NCBI RefSeq assembly: GCF_002009425.1
Contig: NZ_CP019936.1
Span: forward strand, 4,575,297 to 4,639,296
Length of the DNA stretch: 64,000 bases
Direction of reading: 5' to 3'
From: Thiosocius teredinicola
GTDB taxonomy: Bacteria; Pseudomonadota; Gammaproteobacteria; Chromatiales; Chromatiaceae
Part shown: positions 35,708-44,296 of the stretch, piece after piece
How positions within the stretch are numbered: position 1 is the stretch's first letter
Layout: the number at the start of each line of letters is the position of its first letter
Notes under the pieces: model-generated
The model's database searches: none
Told to the model about the DNA's origin: nothing
The model's input: only the letters and a program-made list of their open reading frames with translations
Position numbers and translations under genes: made by a program

Positions 35708-37756
35708 ATGACTACCCATCGCCTGCGAGACGCAACCAGCCCCTATCTGCAACAGCACGCCGACAACCCGGTCGACTGGTGGCCGTGGTGCGACGAAGCA
35801 CTCGCGCTGGCACGTTCGCAGGGCAAGCCGATCCTGCTATCGATCGGTTATTCGGCGTGCCACTGGTGCCATGTCATGGCGCACGAATCGTTCGAAGACC
35901 CACAGACCGCCGAGGTCATGAACGAGCTGTATGTGAATATCAAGGTCGACCGCGAGGAACGCCCCGATCTCGACAAGATTTACCAGACTGCCCATCAACT
36001 GCTGGCACGCCGCGCCGGGGGCTGGCCATTGACGGTGTTCCTGACGCCGGACGATCTGAGCCCGTTCTTCGCCGGCACCTATTTTCCGCCGGCGCCGCGC
36101 CACGGCCTGCCCGCCTTCCGCGACCTGTTGCAACAGATCGCGCGCGCCTACAACGAGCAGCGCGACGCCATCGATGAACAAAACGCTTCGTTGCGTCAGG
36201 CCCTGCTGCAACTCGATCGCACCGGCAGCGCGGGTGCCGCAGCGATCGACGATCAACCGATCAATGAGGCAATCAACCAGCTGGCCGGCCAGTTCGACGC
36301 CGAGTTGGGCGGATTCGGCGGCGCGCCCAAGTTTCCGCATCCGGTGACGCTGCGCTTCCTACTGGCGCAGGGCGTGCGCCGCAACGACGACTCGGCACGT
36401 CACATGGCGCTGCACACGTTGGAGAAGATGGCCAACGGCGGTATCAACGACCACCTCGGTGGCGGCTTCTGCCGCTATTCGGTCGATGAGCTGTGGATGA
36501 TCCCGCATTTCGAGAAGATGCTTTACGACAACGGCCAATTGCTCGACGTGTATGCCCAGGCGTGGGCGGCAGATGGCCAACGCCCTCTGTTCAAGCACGT
36601 CTGCGAACGCATCGCCGAATGGACCATGCGAGAGATGCAGTCACCGCAGGGTGGCTACTACGCCAGCCTCGACGCCGACAGCGAGGGTGAAGAAGGTCGC
36701 TATTACGTGTGGATGCCGGACGAGGTCAAACAGGTGCTCGACGCCGACGAGTACAAGGTGTTCGCCGCACGTTTCGGCCTGAATCGCCCAGCGAACTTTG
36801 AAGGCAGTTGGCACCTGCACGCGTACGCCGATACGCAGAAACTGGCCACGAAAACCGGCCTCGAGCCGCGCCGGATTCGCCAGCTGCTCGCCAGCGCGCG
36901 CGACAAGCTGTTCGCCGTCCGCGAGCAACGGGTACGTCCCGGTCGGGACGAGAAGATCCTGACCAGTTGGAATGCCCTGATGATCAAGGGCATGGCAAAC
37001 GCCGGGCGGCGCCTGGGTCGGCCCGAATGGATCGACTCGGCGCAGCGTGCGCTCGACTACCTGATCGCACACCACTGGCGGGACGGACGGCTGCTCGCCA
37101 CCAGCCGCGATGGGCAGGCGCAGCTCAACGCCTATCTCGATGACTACGCCTACCTGCTCGCCGCGATCCTGGAAGTGCTGCAGGCGCGCTGGCGCAGCGA
37201 CTACCTCGACCTCGCTCAGCAACTCGCCGAGCGTCTGGTCAGCCATTTCGAGGACCGCGAACAGGGCGCCTTCTACTTCACCTCGGACGACCACGAGTCC
37301 CTGGTGCACCGCCCCAAGTCGCTCGGTGACGACGCGACGCCGAGCGGCAATGCGATCGCCCTGGAGTCGCTGCAGACCCTTGCCCTGCTGGTCGGCGACA
37401 CCGACCTTCAGGACGCGACCGAGCGCACCATTGGCGCGACCTGGCAGGCCATCCAGCAGGCGCCTTACGCCCACGTCGGGCTGTTGATGGGCCTGCAGGC
37501 CTACCTCGATCCGCCGGAGCAGATCATCGTCCGCGGGCCGGCCGATACGGCGAACGACTGGGCCGCGCCGCTGGCGGGCGGATTTGCGCCGCAGCGCACA
37601 GTCTTTATCATCCCGGACGACGCCGCCGGACTGCCGGCGGGGCTGGCGGCAAAACAGGCCGCAGCGGGCAAAACGCTGGCCTACCGCTGCCGCGGGCAGG
37701 TCTGCGAACCACCGGTCGAAGAGGTCGCGAGCCTAATGGCCGACGACCACGGTTGA
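35708..37756 (+). CDS. DUF255 (YyaL/SSP411-type) thioredoxin-fold protein
   Basis: A 682-residue cytoplasmic protein. The N-terminal thioredoxin-like domain has C51-H-W-C54 in [29 protein letters not shown]-like [16 protein letters not shown] and [11 protein letters not shown]. The rest is an alpha/alpha-barrel of the N-acylglucosamine-epimerase type ([35 protein letters not shown]). Family function is poorly known. It is divergent from bufA across a 254-base gap; the two could share regulation, but no shared site is evident. Confidence 0.93.
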   Translation: MTTHRLRDATSPYLQQHADNPVDWWPWCDEALALARSQGKPILLSIGYSACHWCHVMAHESFEDPQTAEVMNELYVNIKVDREERPDLDKIYQTAHQLLARRAGGWPLTVFLTPDDLSPFFAGTYFPPAPRHGLPAFRDLLQQIARAYNEQRDAIDEQNASLRQALLQLDRTGSAGAAAIDDQPINEAINQLAGQFDAELGGFGGAPKFPHPVTLRFLLAQGVRRNDDSARHMALHTLEKMANGGINDHLGGGFCRYSVDELWMIPHFEKMLYDNGQLLDVYAQAWAADGQRPLFKHVCERIAEWTMREMQSPQGGYYASLDADSEGEEGRYYVWMPDEVKQVLDADEYKVFAARFGLNRPANFEGSWHLHAYADTQKLATKTGLEPRRIRQLLASARDKLFAVREQRVRPGRDEKILTSWNALMIKGMANAGRRLGRPEWIDSAQRALDYLIAHHWRDGRLLATSRDGQAQLNAYLDDYAYLLAAILEVLQARWRSDYLDLAQQLAERLVSHFEDREQGAFYFTSDDHESLVHRPKSLGDDATPSGNAIALESLQTLALLVGDTDLQDATERTIGATWQAIQQAPYAHVGLLMGLQAYLDPPEQIIVRGPADTANDWAAPLAGGFAPQRTVFIIPDDAAGLPAGLAAKQAAAGKTLAYRCRGQVCEPPVEEVASLMADDHG

Positions 37757-37784
37757 TGCAGTGCACATTTCTCCCCCGGACCCT

Positions 37785-37812
37785 GGAATAACTCGATGCA
37801 GACAGCGTCTAT
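37785..37812 (+). promoter_or_regulatory. Candidate ECF-type promoter for a leaderless sigma gene
   Basis: GGAATAA at 37785-37791, 15-base gap, GTCTAT at 37807-37812. The ATG follows 12 bases after the first G of GTCT and no Shine-Dalgarno precedes it, so the message may be leaderless. A similar GAAATAT/GTCT arrangement precedes the ECF gene at 39797. Confidence 0.45.
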
Positions 37813-37818
37813 CAGCAC

Positions 37819-38385
37819 ATGAGCAACAGTAACGGATCCCTGTTCGGACATTTCGGCCGCCGGCGCAAGCTGCGCCAGGCGATCTGTGCCGAACGCGAAC
37901 GCCTGTACCGGATTGCGTGGTCGTGGTGCCACGACAGCCACCAGGCCGACGATCTGGTGCAGGAAACCCTGACGCGCGCGCTGAGCAAGCTCGATTCGCT
38001 GCGCGAAGAGAGTCGGCTGCAGGTGTGGTTGACCCAGATCCTGGCCAACTACTACCGCGACCAGTTCCGCCGCATTCAGCCCGAGACCGGGCTGGAGAAC
38101 GAAAGCCTGATCGCCGACGACGGCGATCCGGAACACGCCGCCGACCGCACCCTGTTGATCACGCGCACGCGCGAGGCGATCGCGATGCTCAATGAAGACC
38201 AGCGCCAAGTCCTGACCCTGGTCGACGTCGCCGAGTTCAGCTATGCGGATACGGCGGCCATTTTGGATGTACCGGTGGGTACCGTCATGAGTCGGCTGTC
38301 ACGCGCCCGTCGTCGCATGCGCGAGATCCTGGAACAGCAAGGCATAGGACGTGCCGAGGTAGTACCGCTGAGGAGGCACCAATGA
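37819..38385 (+). CDS. ECF sigma factor of the DsrE-linked module
   Basis: A 188-residue ECF factor: region 2 ERLYRIAWSWCHDSHQADDLVQETLTRAL, then VWLTQILANYYRDQFRR; region 4 AIAMLNEDQRQVLTLVDV to SYADTAAILDVPVGTVMSRLSRARRRM. Its stop overlaps the next ATG by 4 bases, so it is co-translated with an unusual anti-sigma factor bearing a DsrE-like domain. The candidate promoter overlaps the start region and suggests autoregulation. The target genes are unknown; the third gene of the unit, a secreted DsrE-family protein, is probably co-transcribed. Confidence 0.93.
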   Translation: MSNSNGSLFGHFGRRRKLRQAICAERERLYRIAWSWCHDSHQADDLVQETLTRALSKLDSLREESRLQVWLTQILANYYRDQFRRIQPETGLENESLIADDGDPEHAADRTLLITRTREAIAMLNEDQRQVLTLVDVAEFSYADTAAILDVPVGTVMSRLSRARRRMREILEQQGIGRAEVVPLRRHQ

Positions 38386-39116
38386 GTTCGAATGACGATC
38401 TTGAGTTGAACGCATACGTAGACGGCGAACTGAGCAACGACCAGCAGGCCGAATTGCTCGAAGCCATGCGTGGCGACAAGGAACTATCCCGCCGGGTTTG
38501 TGAACTCGGGCAGATGAAGACCCAGGTCAGGCTTGCCTACGCGATTCCGCCGCGCCCGACGCGCCGCGGCATGAGCGGACGCAGCGGCTCGTGGCGTGCT
38601 GTGGCGGCCGGCTTTGCCCTGCTCGCCCTCGGCCTGATCAGTGGCTGGCTGCTGCACGCAAACTCGCCTGATTGGCAGTCCAACAGTCAGCGCTTCGTCG
38701 TTCTCGACCCCGATGGCCGCGGCCAGGCGCCGGCGCGCGCAGCCGACGGCGAAACCCGCATCGTGTTTCACCTCACCCAGGCCGATCAGGTGGCGGCGGG
38801 CGAGTTGCTCGACGAGGTCGAAGGACTGCTGCGGGCCTACGAGGCCGATGGCCGACTGTTGCGCGTCGAGGTGGTCAGCAACAACAACGGTCTCGACCTG
38901 TTGCGCGAGCGCCTGACCGCACACAAACAGCGTATCCACGTTCTCGCCGAGCGTTATTCGAATCTCACTTTCGTCGCCTGCAAGAACAGCATCAACCGCA
39001 TCCAGGTTGAGAAAGGCATCGAAGTAAAACTGATCCCGGATGCCGAGGTGATCGACTCCGGCGTTGATCATGTTGTCAAACGGCAACGTGAAGGCTGGTC
39101 GTATATCCGCGTCTAG
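38382..39116 (+). CDS. Membrane anti-sigma factor with periplasmic DsrE-like domain
   Basis: A 244-residue protein in three parts. Residues 1-55 resemble an anti-sigma N-terminus (LELNAYVDGELSNDQQAELLEAM) but lack a HxxxCxxC zinc motif. One membrane span lies at 72-92. Residues about 122-244 match the secreted DsrE-family protein encoded next: RIVFHLTQ, NNNGLDLL, TFVACKNSI with C200, DSGV and the end GWSYIRV. DsrE-family cysteines carry persulfides in sulfur oxidation. A periplasmic DsrE domain on an anti-sigma factor suggests direct sensing of sulfur or redox state; this function is inferred. Confidence 0.75.
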   Translation: MSSNDDLELNAYVDGELSNDQQAELLEAMRGDKELSRRVCELGQMKTQVRLAYAIPPRPTRRGMSGRSGSWRAVAAGFALLALGLISGWLLHANSPDWQSNSQRFVVLDPDGRGQAPARAADGETRIVFHLTQADQVAAGELLDEVEGLLRAYEADGRLLRVEVVSNNNGLDLLRERLTAHKQRIHVLAERYSNLTFVACKNSINRIQVEKGIEVKLIPDAEVIDSGVDHVVKRQREGWSYIRV

Positions 39117-39163
39117 CCTTTATCCACCACCTGCCGGAGAGCAGGGCCGAAGGAGTAGAGAAG

Positions 39164-39646
39164 ATGAAGCGAGTTATGAGTTTGATCCTAATAGGCTTGG
39201 TTGGCCTTATGACCTCGATGGGGGTTACTGCAGAAACGGCAGGCTACACCAAACAGAAGGTCGTCTATCACGTGAACGGGGACGACCCGAAACAACAACA
39301 AGGTGCCTTACGCAACATCCAAAACCACATCAACGCAGTCGGTGCCGACAACCTCGACCTGCGCGTTGTCATGCATGGCAATGGTTTGTCGATGGTGCTC
39401 CTGCCGGATGCAGTCAGCAAGGTAAAGAAGTTCAAATCGGGAAATGCAAACGAAGAGATGCAGGCGAAAATCGACGGCCTGCGCAACCAGGGCGTGTCGT
39501 TCAAAGTCTGCGCCAATACCGTAAAGGGACGCGGTGTGATCGTGGACGAGCATCTCTACAACGTCGACCAGGCCGATATCGTGCCGAGCGGCGTGGCGGA
39601 ACTTGCCGCCCTGCAATCCCAGGGTTTCACCTACATCAAACCATGA
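39164..39646 (+). CDS. Secreted DsrE-family protein
   Basis: A 160-residue periplasmic protein with a signal peptide (about 1-24, MKRVMSLILIGLVGLMTSMG) and an AAGGAG site. The mature part is a DsrE-like fold: KVVYHVNGDD, LRVVMHGNGLSMVL, SFKVCANTV with C116 and the end GFTYIKP. C-x-N-[ST], NGL and the aromatic-Y-I terminus are shared with the C-terminal domain of the anti-sigma factor just upstream. It may deliver sulfane sulfur to, or compete with, that sensor domain; both are hypotheses. Confidence 0.8.
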   Translation: MKRVMSLILIGLVGLMTSMGVTAETAGYTKQKVVYHVNGDDPKQQQGALRNIQNHINAVGADNLDLRVVMHGNGLSMVLLPDAVSKVKKFKSGNANEEMQAKIDGLRNQGVSFKVCANTVKGRGVIVDEHLYNVDQADIVPSGVAELAALQSQGFTYIKP

Positions 39647-39656
39647 ACCTCTAGGC

Positions 39657-39683
39657 CATATCCGTCCCTTTCCGACGGATATG
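39657..39683 (+). terminator. Hairpin after the DsrE gene
   Basis: CATATCCGTC, 7-base loop, GACGGATATG: a perfect 10-bp stem 10 bases after the stop codon, without a T-run. Probably a 3'-end hairpin or part of a double terminator with the one at 39711. Confidence 0.5.
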
Positions 39684-39710
39684 CCGAATACCCTCCGAGG
39701 TACCCGATTG

Positions 39711-39737
39711 GGCCCGCTTTATGCGGGCCATTCTTTT
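39711..39737 (+). terminator. Rho-independent terminator
   Basis: GGCCCGC, loop TTTAT, GCGGGCC, then ATTCTTTT. It ends the DsrE-linked module before the next ECF unit. Confidence 0.75.
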
Positions 39738-39759
39738 GCCGCTATCAACAACCGTGGCG

Positions 39760-39773
39760 ACGAAATATTTCGT
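39760..39773. promoter_or_regulatory. Perfect 14-bp palindrome upstream of an ECF gene
   Basis: ACGAAATATTTCGT lies 23 bases before the ATG of the sigma gene at 39797 and overlaps the candidate -35 region GAAATAT. It is well placed as a repressor operator or as part of an ECF-recognised promoter. Confidence 0.4.
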
Positions 39774-39796
39774 TCACGTTTTCGGTCTCCTTCCTG

Positions 39797-40300
39797 ATGG
39801 CAAAACTACGCACCGATTTCGACACCCTGGTCAAGGCGTTGGCGCCCGAGCTGTATCGTTACGCGATGGGCCTGTGCCACAACCCGCATACCGCGGAAGA
39901 CCTTGTTCAGGAAACGTTTTTGCGTGGTTGGCGGTCGCGTAAGGATCTGCGCGACGCCAAGGCGGCGCGCGCGTGGCTGTACACCATTTTGCGCAACGAG
40001 CACGCCCGTCTGTATGAGCGACAGCGGCCCGAGGCGCACGACCCGAACGAGCTTCCTGACGTGCCGGTGCGTGGCTATGACACGAGCGCAGCGGCCTTCG
40101 CCACGCGTCGTGCGCTGGCCGAGCTCGAGCCGGAGTACCGCGATCCTCTGCTGCTGCAGGTGATCGGCGGTTTCAGTTGCAAAGAGATCGGAGGAATCCT
40201 GGATCTCAACACGAACACGGTGCTAACGCGCCTGTTCAGGGCCCGAAAGACACTTCGGGATCGATTAACGGATCATCCACTTAAGGAGGCCGCACAATGA
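39797..40300 (+). CDS. ECF sigma factor paired with a DUF3379-type anti-sigma factor
   Basis: A 167-residue ECF factor with region 2 (LYRYAMGLCHNPHTAEDLVQETFLRGWRS) and region 4 (LAELEPEYRDPLLLQVIGGFSCKEIGGILDLN to TRLFRARKTLRDRL). It has no clear Shine-Dalgarno; GTCT lies 12 bases before the ATG, as at 37807, so a leaderless message from an ECF promoter is plausible. It is paralogous to the factor at 13840. Its stop overlaps the anti-sigma ATG by 4 bases. Confidence 0.92.
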   Translation: MAKLRTDFDTLVKALAPELYRYAMGLCHNPHTAEDLVQETFLRGWRSRKDLRDAKAARAWLYTILRNEHARLYERQRPEAHDPNELPDVPVRGYDTSAAAFATRRALAELEPEYRDPLLLQVIGGFSCKEIGGILDLNTNTVLTRLFRARKTLRDRLTDHPLKEAAQ

Positions 40301-41085
40301 ATTGCCTGGATTTCCGCCGCCGCCTGCTGGCTGATCCGTTCTGCGACGACGAGGAATTGCTCGCGCACGAGGAAACCTGCCCGGATTGCGCACCCTTTGC
40401 GCGCGAAACCCGTGCGCAGGAGATTGCGCTGAGAAACCTGTTGCAGGAAGTCACCCCGCCGGAGGGGCTGGCCGAGCGCATTCAGCTCGCTGCGCGCTAC
40501 GAACACCGGGTCGAGAGCAAGCGCCGCTGGTGGTACGCCGCGGCTGCATCAATGCTGCTGACCATTGGCGTCAGCCTGTTTTCCGTCTGGCACACCATCG
40601 ATGAGCGCAGCGACCTGAGCTTGGCTCAGTCGGTTCTCAACCATATCGACGACGAGTCGAACCACCTGCGAGAAGCCCAGCCGGTGTCGAATGGCCGGCT
40701 GAAGTTCGTATTCGATCGGTTCGATGCCGAGCTGGCAGGCGATCTGGGACAGGTTAACTTCGCGGCTGAATGCCCGATGCGTCATCGCACAGGGGTCCAC
40801 CTGGTCATGCCCGGCAAAATGGGGCCGATCACGGTGTTCTTTATGCCCGGCGAAGATACCGACGGCGTCCTGCCAATCGTTTCGGACCGATTCCAAGGCG
40901 AGATCACACCGACGGCCTGGGGCAGTATTGCCGTCGTCGGCGAGAGCGGCGAACGGTTGGACGGTATGGGTGAAGCGCTGGCCGATGCCGTACGCTGGCC
41001 AGCCAATGCGGGTGAGCTGGCCTCAGCCCTGTTCGAGCGACGACTGAGCCTCGGCCCCCGAGTCGCGCAGCAACAGGATCGTTGA
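40297..41085 (+). CDS. DUF3379-type zinc anti-sigma factor
   Basis: A 262-residue membrane anti-sigma factor. The N-terminal zinc-binding anti-sigma motif is visible: H24-EET-C28-PD-C31, with C3 upstream. A membrane span follows near residues 78-100 (WWYAAAASMLLTIGVSLFSVW). The periplasmic part includes NFAAECPMRHRTGVHLVMPGKMGPITVFFMPG, as in DUF3379 proteins. It is coupled to the ECF gene by a 4-base overlap. Its last 63 bases overlap a convergent small zinc-ribbon gene. Confidence 0.85.
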   Translation: MNCLDFRRRLLADPFCDDEELLAHEETCPDCAPFARETRAQEIALRNLLQEVTPPEGLAERIQLAARYEHRVESKRRWWYAAAASMLLTIGVSLFSVWHTIDERSDLSLAQSVLNHIDDESNHLREAQPVSNGRLKFVFDRFDAELAGDLGQVNFAAECPMRHRTGVHLVMPGKMGPITVFFMPGEDTDGVLPIVSDRFQGEITPTAWGSIAVVGESGERLDGMGEALADAVRWPANAGELASALFERRLSLGPRVAQQQDR

Positions 41086-41211
41086 GCGGCACTGCCGGCA
41101 GCGCAAAAGCTGGCTGCCCCGAAACATCCGCATCCAGAAGCTGCGGTGATAGCGCGTCATTTCAGTGCAACCACAGACGTTGCATTCGCGTTTTCGGGTG
41201 ATCCAAGCCAC
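41023..41211 (-). CDS. Small zinc-ribbon-like protein
   Basis: A 62-residue protein starting at GTG (41211) after AGGAG with 9-base spacing. Cysteines at 10, 13 and 15 (CNVCGC) and at 38 and 41 (CRQC) suggest a zinc ribbon; RGSQLLRCRQCRS is a plausible knuckle. It overlaps the 3' end of the convergent anti-sigma gene by 63 bases. It follows the moaE gene on the same strand. Function unknown. Confidence 0.6.
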   Translation of the reverse strand: MAWITRKRECNVCGCTEMTRYHRSFWMRMFRGSQLLRCRQCRSTILLLRDSGAEAQSSLEQG

Positions 41212-41351
41212 TTCGGACTCCTAAGACGGCGAGTCGATGCCGGTATGGTAACCCGTGACCCGCGTATGACCAACCCAATGCGGCCATCGTCTCGGCGCCT
41301 TGGGATCACATTTCGCCCCGGTGGCGCCCGGCCATACGGGGAGAATGGCCG

Positions 41352-41816
41352 CTAGTCCTCTTTCGACCAAGCCGCAGCCGCGGCGTCATCGCTGTCGCGT
41401 GCGTCCACCCAGCGCGCCCCCTCGGGGGTCTGTTCATGCTTCCAGAACGGTGCGCGTGTCTTCAGATAGTCGATGATGAACTCGCAGGCGCGAAATGCCT
41501 CGCCGCGGTGGGCGCTGGCAACGGCCACCAGCACGATCGGATCCTGGGGCCGCATCTCGCCGACACGATGGACCACCCGCACGGCGTCGAGCGTCCAACG
41601 CTCGCCCGCTTCGTCGACAATCTTGGCGAGCGCCTTTTCGGTCATCCCGGGATAGTGCTCGAGCGTCATGGTCGACACGGCGTCACCCTGGTTGATGTCG
41701 CGCATCAGGCCGATGAAACTGACCACCCCGCCAATGGCCGGGTTACCGTCATACACCCACGGAATCTCGCCCACCGCATCCAGCGGCTCTTGTTGCACAC
41801 GTATCTCGACCTGCAT
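41352..41816 (-). CDS. moaE: Molybdopterin synthase large subunit
   Basis: A 154-residue catalytic subunit that inserts sulfur into cyclic pyranopterin to make molybdopterin. GGVVSFIGLMRD, LEHYPGMTEKAL, VHRVGEM, VAVASAHRGEAFRACEFIIDYLK and the catalytic lysine region PFWKHE are present. It follows moaD by 15 bases. Confidence 0.96.
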   Translation of the reverse strand: MQVEIRVQQEPLDAVGEIPWVYDGNPAIGGVVSFIGLMRDINQGDAVSTMTLEHYPGMTEKALAKIVDEAGERWTLDAVRVVHRVGEMRPQDPIVLVAVASAHRGEAFRACEFIIDYLKTRAPFWKHEQTPEGARWVDARDSDDAAAAAWSKED

Positions 41817-41831
41817 GGCTACCTCGCCGGT

Positions 41832-42083
41832 TCAGCCGCCGGTCACTGGCGGAAAGAAGCCGACTTCATCCCCATCGGCAAGCGCCTGGTCAGCCGTGGC
41901 CATCTCCTGGTTCACGGCACTCAGCACCGGTTGCTTGTCACCACCGAACACCTCCGACCAGGCCTCGCCTCGCGCCGCCAGCGCAGCACGCAGGGCTGCG
42001 ACGGTTGCCGGAACGTCATCGATCGTCTCTTCGCCCGTGCCGAGCCGCTCACGCAGGCTGGCGAAATACAGAATCTTGATCAT
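41832..42083 (-). CDS. moaD: Molybdopterin synthase sulfur-carrier subunit
   Basis: An 83-residue ubiquitin-fold sulfur carrier ending in the required Gly-Gly (FFPPVTGG), where the thiocarboxylate forms. IKILYFASLRERLG at the start and DGDEVGFFPPV near the end are typical. It overlaps the moeA stop by 4 bases. Confidence 0.95.
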   Translation of the reverse strand: MIKILYFASLRERLGTGEETIDDVPATVAALRAALAARGEAWSEVFGGDKQPVLSAVNQEMATADQALADGDEVGFFPPVTGG

Positions 42084-43321
42084 GTCAGGATCTCGCTGAA
42101 CGGTAGAAACCGTACATCATCGCCTCGCTTCAAGGGGGTGTTCTCGGGGATCACGATCAGGCCATTGGCCCAGGTCATCGAGCTGAGCACGCCTGATGAA
42201 CGGCTGGGGTGCATCTTGAGCCAGGGTATCCCGGCCTCGTCGTAAAACAAGCGGGCGCGATGAAACTCGCGGCGCTTATCGGGCTTGGGCCAGTCGAAAT
42301 CCGCCTTGGCGGTCATCGGTTGCAGTCGCCAGTCATCGCGACCCTGCATGCGCAGCAGGAACGGCCTGACGAATAGAATGAAGGTGACGAAAAGCGATAC
42401 CGGGTTGCCCGGCGACCCGATGAACGGTGTCCCGCCGATCGTGCCGAACGCCACCGGTTTGCCGGGACGTATCGCGATCTTCCACAGATCGAGCGAACCC
42501 AAAGCCTCGACAGCGGGTTTCACGTGGTCTTCCTCGCCGACCGACACGCCACCCGAGGCCAACACCAGATCGGCCTGCGCGGCCGCACGCGACAAGGCAG
42601 CCTTGGTCGCTTGCAAGGTGTCTTCGACAATGCCCATGTCGATGACCTCGCAGCCCAGCGCCTGCAGCATGGCCGTCGCGCTGAACAGGTTCGAGTTGTA
42701 AATCTTGCCCGGCTCTAGCGGCTCGCCCGGCGTTACCAGCTCGTCTCCACTCGCCAGCAGGGCGACTTTTGGGGGACGCACCACGCTCAACCGAGCGCAA
42801 CCAACGGTCGCCGCCAAGCCGATATGCTGCGGCTGCAGCTTGGTGCCGGCCGGAATGACGACGCTATCGCGTTCGATGTCTTCTCCGCGGCGCCGGATGT
42901 TGCTGTCAGGCTGCACCTCGGTGTTGATCCGCACCCGGTCGTCGAGCGCTTCGCACACCTCCTGCATGACGACCGTATCGGCGCCGGCGGGTATCGGCGC
43001 GCCGGTGAAGATGCGCGCGGCCGTACCCGGCTCGAGCGGTTCGGGTGAAACACCGGCAGGCAGTCGCTGACTGACCGGCAGTTCGGCCCCGCTATGCGCA
43101 CTATCGGCCGCACGCAACGCGTAGCCGTCCATTGCACTGTAGTCCCACCCCGGCACGTCGATGCTGCTGATTACCGGCTCTGCGAGCACACAGCCGAGCG
43201 CTTCACGCAGGGGAACACTGCGGTGCTCGGTCAGGGGCTGCGCCGCGGCGACGATCTGTTCGACGGCCTGCTCATAGCTGAGCAGATCATTGAGATGGGG
43301 TGTGCATTCAGTGGCAGACAC
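42080..43321 (-). CDS. moeA: Molybdopterin molybdenumtransferase
   Basis: A 413-residue enzyme inserting molybdenum into adenylated molybdopterin. The GTG at 43321 is chosen because GGAG lies 6 bases upstream; a TTG at 43342 lacks a site. PGWDYSAMDGYALRA, RIFTGAPIPAGADTVVMQE, NIRRRGEDI, GDELVTPG, KIYNSNLF, ASGGVSVGEEDHVK and GTPFIGSPGNPVS are family motifs. Molybdopterin serves unknown enzymes outside the window. Confidence 0.95.
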   Translation of the reverse strand: MSATECTPHLNDLLSYEQAVEQIVAAAQPLTEHRSVPLREALGCVLAEPVISSIDVPGWDYSAMDGYALRAADSAHSGAELPVSQRLPAGVSPEPLEPGTAARIFTGAPIPAGADTVVMQEVCEALDDRVRINTEVQPDSNIRRRGEDIERDSVVIPAGTKLQPQHIGLAATVGCARLSVVRPPKVALLASGDELVTPGEPLEPGKIYNSNLFSATAMLQALGCEVIDMGIVEDTLQATKAALSRAAAQADLVLASGGVSVGEEDHVKPAVEALGSLDLWKIAIRPGKPVAFGTIGGTPFIGSPGNPVSLFVTFILFVRPFLLRMQGRDDWRLQPMTAKADFDWPKPDKRREFHRARLFYDEAGIPWLKMHPSRSSGVLSSMTWANGLIVIPENTPLKRGDDVRFLPFSEILT

Positions 43322-43363
43322 GCATTTCTCCGCAGCGGACAAGATGGCCGGCGATCTGAAAAC

Positions 43364-44296
43364 CTAGATCGCGAAACCGAATACCTCCTTGAATCGCGCG
43401 TCGAAATCGGCGCGACTGATGGCATGGTTCTGGGTGCCGGTATGTTCGATCTTGATCGCCCCCATCAGCGAAGCAATACGCCCGGTGACCTCCCAATCCA
43501 GGCCGTTCTGCAGGCCATACAACAGCCCGCCGCGATAGGCGTCGCCGCATCCCGTCGGATCAGCCAGCTTCTCGGCCGGCGCCAGGGGAATCTCGATCTC
43601 TTTGCCTTCGGTGTAGATCGTCGAGCCTTTGCCGCCGCGCGTCACGATAACCGCTTTCACTTCGCGCGCCATTTGCTGCGGCGATTTGCCGGTGCGCTCA
43701 GTCATCAGTTTGGCCTCGTAATCGTTGAAGGCCAGCCAACTGGCTTGCGACACGAACCGGTTCAGGTCGTCGCCGTCGAACATCGGCATGCCCTGGCCGG
43801 GATCGAAAATGAAGGGGATACCGGCGGCGGCAAACTGCTCGGCGTGTTCGATCATGCCCTGGCGGCCATCGGGCGACACCATGCCGATCGTGACCCCGGC
43901 AATGTCCGCGACCCGGTTCTGGTGGGCGAAGTTCATCGCGCCAGGGTGAAATGCGGTGATCTGGTTGTCGTCCTGGTCGGTCGTGATATAGGCCTGTGCC
44001 GTGTAGCTGTCGGCGACCTCCTGCAAGGCGTCGCGGCGAATCTCGTGTTGATCCAACCAGGCGGCATAGGGCGCAAAGTCGACCCCGACGGTTCCCATCG
44101 GCAGCCCGTCACCACCCAGAAGCTTCAAGTTATAGGCAATATTTCCCGCGCAGCCGCCAAAATTGCGGCGCATCTCGGGCACCAGGAATGACACGTTAAG
44201 GATATGAACCTGATCGGGCAGAATGTGATTCTTGAATTGATCCTGAAATACCATGATGGTGTCGAAGGCCATCGAACCACAAATCAGTGCTGACAT
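43364..44296 (-). CDS. PfkB-family carbohydrate kinase, adenosine-kinase-like
   Basis: A 310-residue ribokinase-fold kinase. GCAGNIAYNLKLLGG near the start and the ATP/anion-hole motif DPTGCGDAYRGGLLYGL with the catalytic Asp are intact. The N-terminal SMAFDTIM and FLVPEMRRNFGG resemble bacterial adenosine-kinase-like members. Substrate cannot be fixed; adenosine or a sugar is likely. It precedes moeA on the same strand by 42 bases. Confidence 0.85.
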   Translation of the reverse strand: MSALICGSMAFDTIMVFQDQFKNHILPDQVHILNVSFLVPEMRRNFGGCAGNIAYNLKLLGGDGLPMGTVGVDFAPYAAWLDQHEIRRDALQEVADSYTAQAYITTDQDDNQITAFHPGAMNFAHQNRVADIAGVTIGMVSPDGRQGMIEHAEQFAAAGIPFIFDPGQGMPMFDGDDLNRFVSQASWLAFNDYEAKLMTERTGKSPQQMAREVKAVIVTRGGKGSTIYTEGKEIEIPLAPAEKLADPTGCGDAYRGGLLYGLQNGLDWEVTGRIASLMGAIKIEHTGTQNHAISRADFDARFKEVFGFAI

